This document shows positions 13,503-14,589 of a DNA stretch of 14,589 nt, piece after piece. Positions within the stretch are counted from its first letter, which is position 1; each line of letters begins with the position of its first letter. Source of the stretch: Phascolarctobacterium sp. (GTDB lineage Bacteria > Bacillota > Negativicutes > Acidaminococcales > Acidaminococcaceae); contig JAEDNJ010000020.1 in assembly GCA_016302525.1 (NCBI GenBank), positions 1 to 14,589 on the forward strand. Direction: 5' to 3'. Below the pieces are notes generated by a model. That model saw only the letters and a program-made list of their open reading frames with translations. It made no database searches and was not told the origin of the DNA. The translations under genes were made by a program, and so were the position numbers.

Positions 13503-13521
13503 GCGGATATATTATATTCGC
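13503..13521 (+). repeat. Inverted repeat at the transcription start of the pilin-like gene
   Basis: GCGGATAT and ATATTCGC arms (8 bp, one G-T) with a 3-nt centre overlap the predicted transcription start. It could be an operator or a 5' mRNA-stabilising hairpin; the sequence alone does not tell. Confidence 0.45.
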
Positions 13522-13536
13522 ATAGAGGTGAGGATT

Positions 13537-14352
13537 ATGTTTCTGCGTAGGTTAAGAAATCGTGGCGTGGCCATGATTTGCTATGCTGTTTTGTTGGCTT
13601 TTATCACTGGCATTGGCGGGCTTTTTATGAGTGATAAGTCTTTAAGCGAAGCAATAGGTACTGTTATTAATCATGTTCGTGAAATTGTTTCAGGTGGTCC
13701 TACTAGCAGATTGCCAATGAAAGCCACAGGTATTTCTAAGGTTCAGTTTGCAGCCTTAGAAATGCAAACAAGTATCATGTTCGATTTCTTAAGCGACCCA
13801 GAAAGCCTAAAAAAGCTTGCTGAAAACTACAAGAACAATTCTTCATTAGCAGCTAAATTTAAGAAGCTGCAAGACGATTTAGGAGCTAATTATGAACTTG
13901 CAGCTGTTAATCTAAACGCAAGCGGAAGATTGAAGGGACTTTGGTATAAAACTGAAGATGATAGACTTGTACACGTTTCAGATACTACCCTTCTAGACAA
14001 GATTAACGGTGGTAGCAAAACTGAAGCAAATACATTATGGAAATCATACCAAGACAACTGGAATGGTAAAGACCATGGCGACCCAGTATTGAATGAATCT
14101 AGACCCTACTGTGCCGTAATAGGAGGTCCGGATCAGGCAGAAAAGAATAAAATAAATTCAAATGATGGTATGTTTGTAGCTTATGACAAATACGGTAACA
14201 TTGTTGAAAAGGTGAATACCACTGGATTAACTGTTGCCCCTGGCGATACTGTTGCTGATAGGCGAACGCAAATGTTTATGTCAAAAAACGGAAATTCAGA
14301 CGGTCATGCATATGCCTATGATAACGAGAAGGGCTTCTATTACATGCAGTAA
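13537..14352 (+). CDS. Flp/type IV pilin-like exported protein with unknown C-terminal domain
   Basis: The 271-residue product begins with a basic stretch ending in NRG (residues 8-10), then a hydrophobic helix (VAMICYAVLLAFITGIGGLF, 11-30) in the layout of Flp/class III pilins and TadE-like proteins (RGxAxVEYALLLA...). Cleavage after Gly10 would be expected from such a signal. The usual Glu at mature position 5 is replaced by Cys15. The rest is a hydrophilic domain of about 230 residues that I do not recognise, with a WYKTEDDRLVHVSD stretch near the middle and an aromatic, Tyr-rich end (YAYDNEKGFYYMQ). GAGGTGAGG precedes the ATG at 13537; the in-frame GTG at 13528 lies within that site. The gene stands alone behind a consensus promoter. 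No pilus assembly genes are in the window, so a surface or minor-pilin role is inference. Its 3' end abuts a relE remnant. Confidence 0.72.
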   Translation: MFLRRLRNRGVAMICYAVLLAFITGIGGLFMSDKSLSEAIGTVINHVREIVSGGPTSRLPMKATGISKVQFAALEMQTSIMFDFLSDPESLKKLAENYKNNSSLAAKFKKLQDDLGANYELAAVNLNASGRLKGLWYKTEDDRLVHVSDTTLLDKINGGSKTEANTLWKSYQDNWNGKDHGDPVLNESRPYCAVIGGPDQAEKNKINSNDGMFVAYDKYGNIVEKVNTTGLTVAPGDTVADRRTQMFMSKNGNSDGHAYAYDNEKGFYYMQ

Positions 14353-14541
14353 GGCTGGATTACAAAGAATCTCATAGACACAAGTAATCCTCGCCAACAT
14401 GGCCAGGCCTTAACTGGAAACAGAGCCGACCAGTGGAGATATCGCATAGGAGACTATCGACTTATCTGTCACATTTATGATGACAAGCTTGTTATTCTCG
14501 CCTTATCAATAGGACATAGATGGGAAGCTTACAAAAATTAA
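14353..14541 (+). pseudogene. 5'-truncated relE-family toxin remnant
   Basis: Immediately after the pilin-like gene's TAA, and in the same frame, 62 sense codons read as the C-terminal two thirds of a RelE/ParE-type mRNA interferase: WITKNL, NPRQHGQALTGN, WRYRIGDYRLIC, DDKLVILALSIGHRWEAYKN, then TAA at 14539-14541. The core beta-strands and the late Arg and Tyr positions used for mRNA cleavage in RelE are retained. The first 25-30 residues, a start codon and a ribosome-binding site are missing, as is a relB-type antitoxin upstream. Intact RelE proteins are about 85-95 residues. A recombination or deletion probably joined the pilin-like gene to the middle of relE. It should not be expressed as a toxin unless the stop is read through. 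Confidence 0.85.
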
Positions 14542-14589
14542 TAGCTAAATCTATTGGCACTTATCTTCATATGTTTAGCAACGACAAGC
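14542..14589 (+). other. Window edge after the relE remnant
   Basis: Only a loose GCTAAA/TTTAGC dyad (14543-14548, 14574-14579) is seen; nothing can be called before the window ends. Confidence 0.25.

Noticed and set aside
1..14589. CRISPR array, insertion sequence or prophage
   Set aside because: No regularly spaced repeats, no transposase or integrase frames and no terminal inverted repeats with target duplications are seen.

Overview
The window looks like a chromosomal segment of an anaerobic, Gram-negative-type Firmicute, most likely a member of the Negativicutes (for example the Phascolarctobacterium/Acidaminococcus side). This rests on the mix of pyruvate:ferredoxin oxidoreductase, an exported CbiK-type chelatase, a lipoprotein-dependent metal-chelate importer, strong AAGGAGG ribosome-binding sites, consensus sigma-A-like promoters and a Flp-pilin-like protein. 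The genus is an inference; no 16S or other marker is present.

Layout. Bases 3-1484 carry the C-terminal part of pyruvate:ferredoxin oxidoreductase, cut by the left edge, followed by a terminator. After a gene-poor gap with a near-perfect promoter comes an exported sirohydrochlorin cobaltochelatase-like protein (cbiK family) with its own terminator. Bases 3106-7633 form a four-gene operon: substrate-binding lipoprotein, FecCD/BtuC-type permease, ATPase and a half-size ABC exporter. Together with the chelatase this suggests handling of a tetrapyrrole or iron/cobalt chelate at the cell surface, though the substrate cannot be read from sequence. A bidirectional terminator separates it from a convergent PP-loop tRNA-thiolation-like gene, whose 3' end has been tandemly duplicated beyond its stop codon. 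Divergent from that gene lie an HU protein with a lysine/alanine-rich tail and a GNAT acetyltransferase whose translation start is problematic.

The most interesting part is the apparently empty stretch 10360-10760. On the minus strand it holds a 35-codon gene for a glycine-rich single-membrane-span peptide, with an extended -10 promoter, a strong ribosome-binding site, and a leader that contains an exact 8-base complement of that site. A convergent plus-strand promoter drives a predicted RNA of about 90 nt that ends in the same bidirectional terminator. This is the architecture of a type I toxin-antitoxin module (par/fst, txpA/ratA, bsrG/SR4), here with a peptide I do not recognise.

To its right, on the minus strand, is a membrane diguanylate cyclase with two periplasmic solute-binding-protein domains and a roughly 170-nt 5' leader. 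The leader contains an unrecognised structured element closed by an 11-bp stem. The window ends with a pilin-like exported protein transcribed from a consensus promoter. Its stop codon directly abuts, in the same frame, a 5'-truncated relE toxin remnant.
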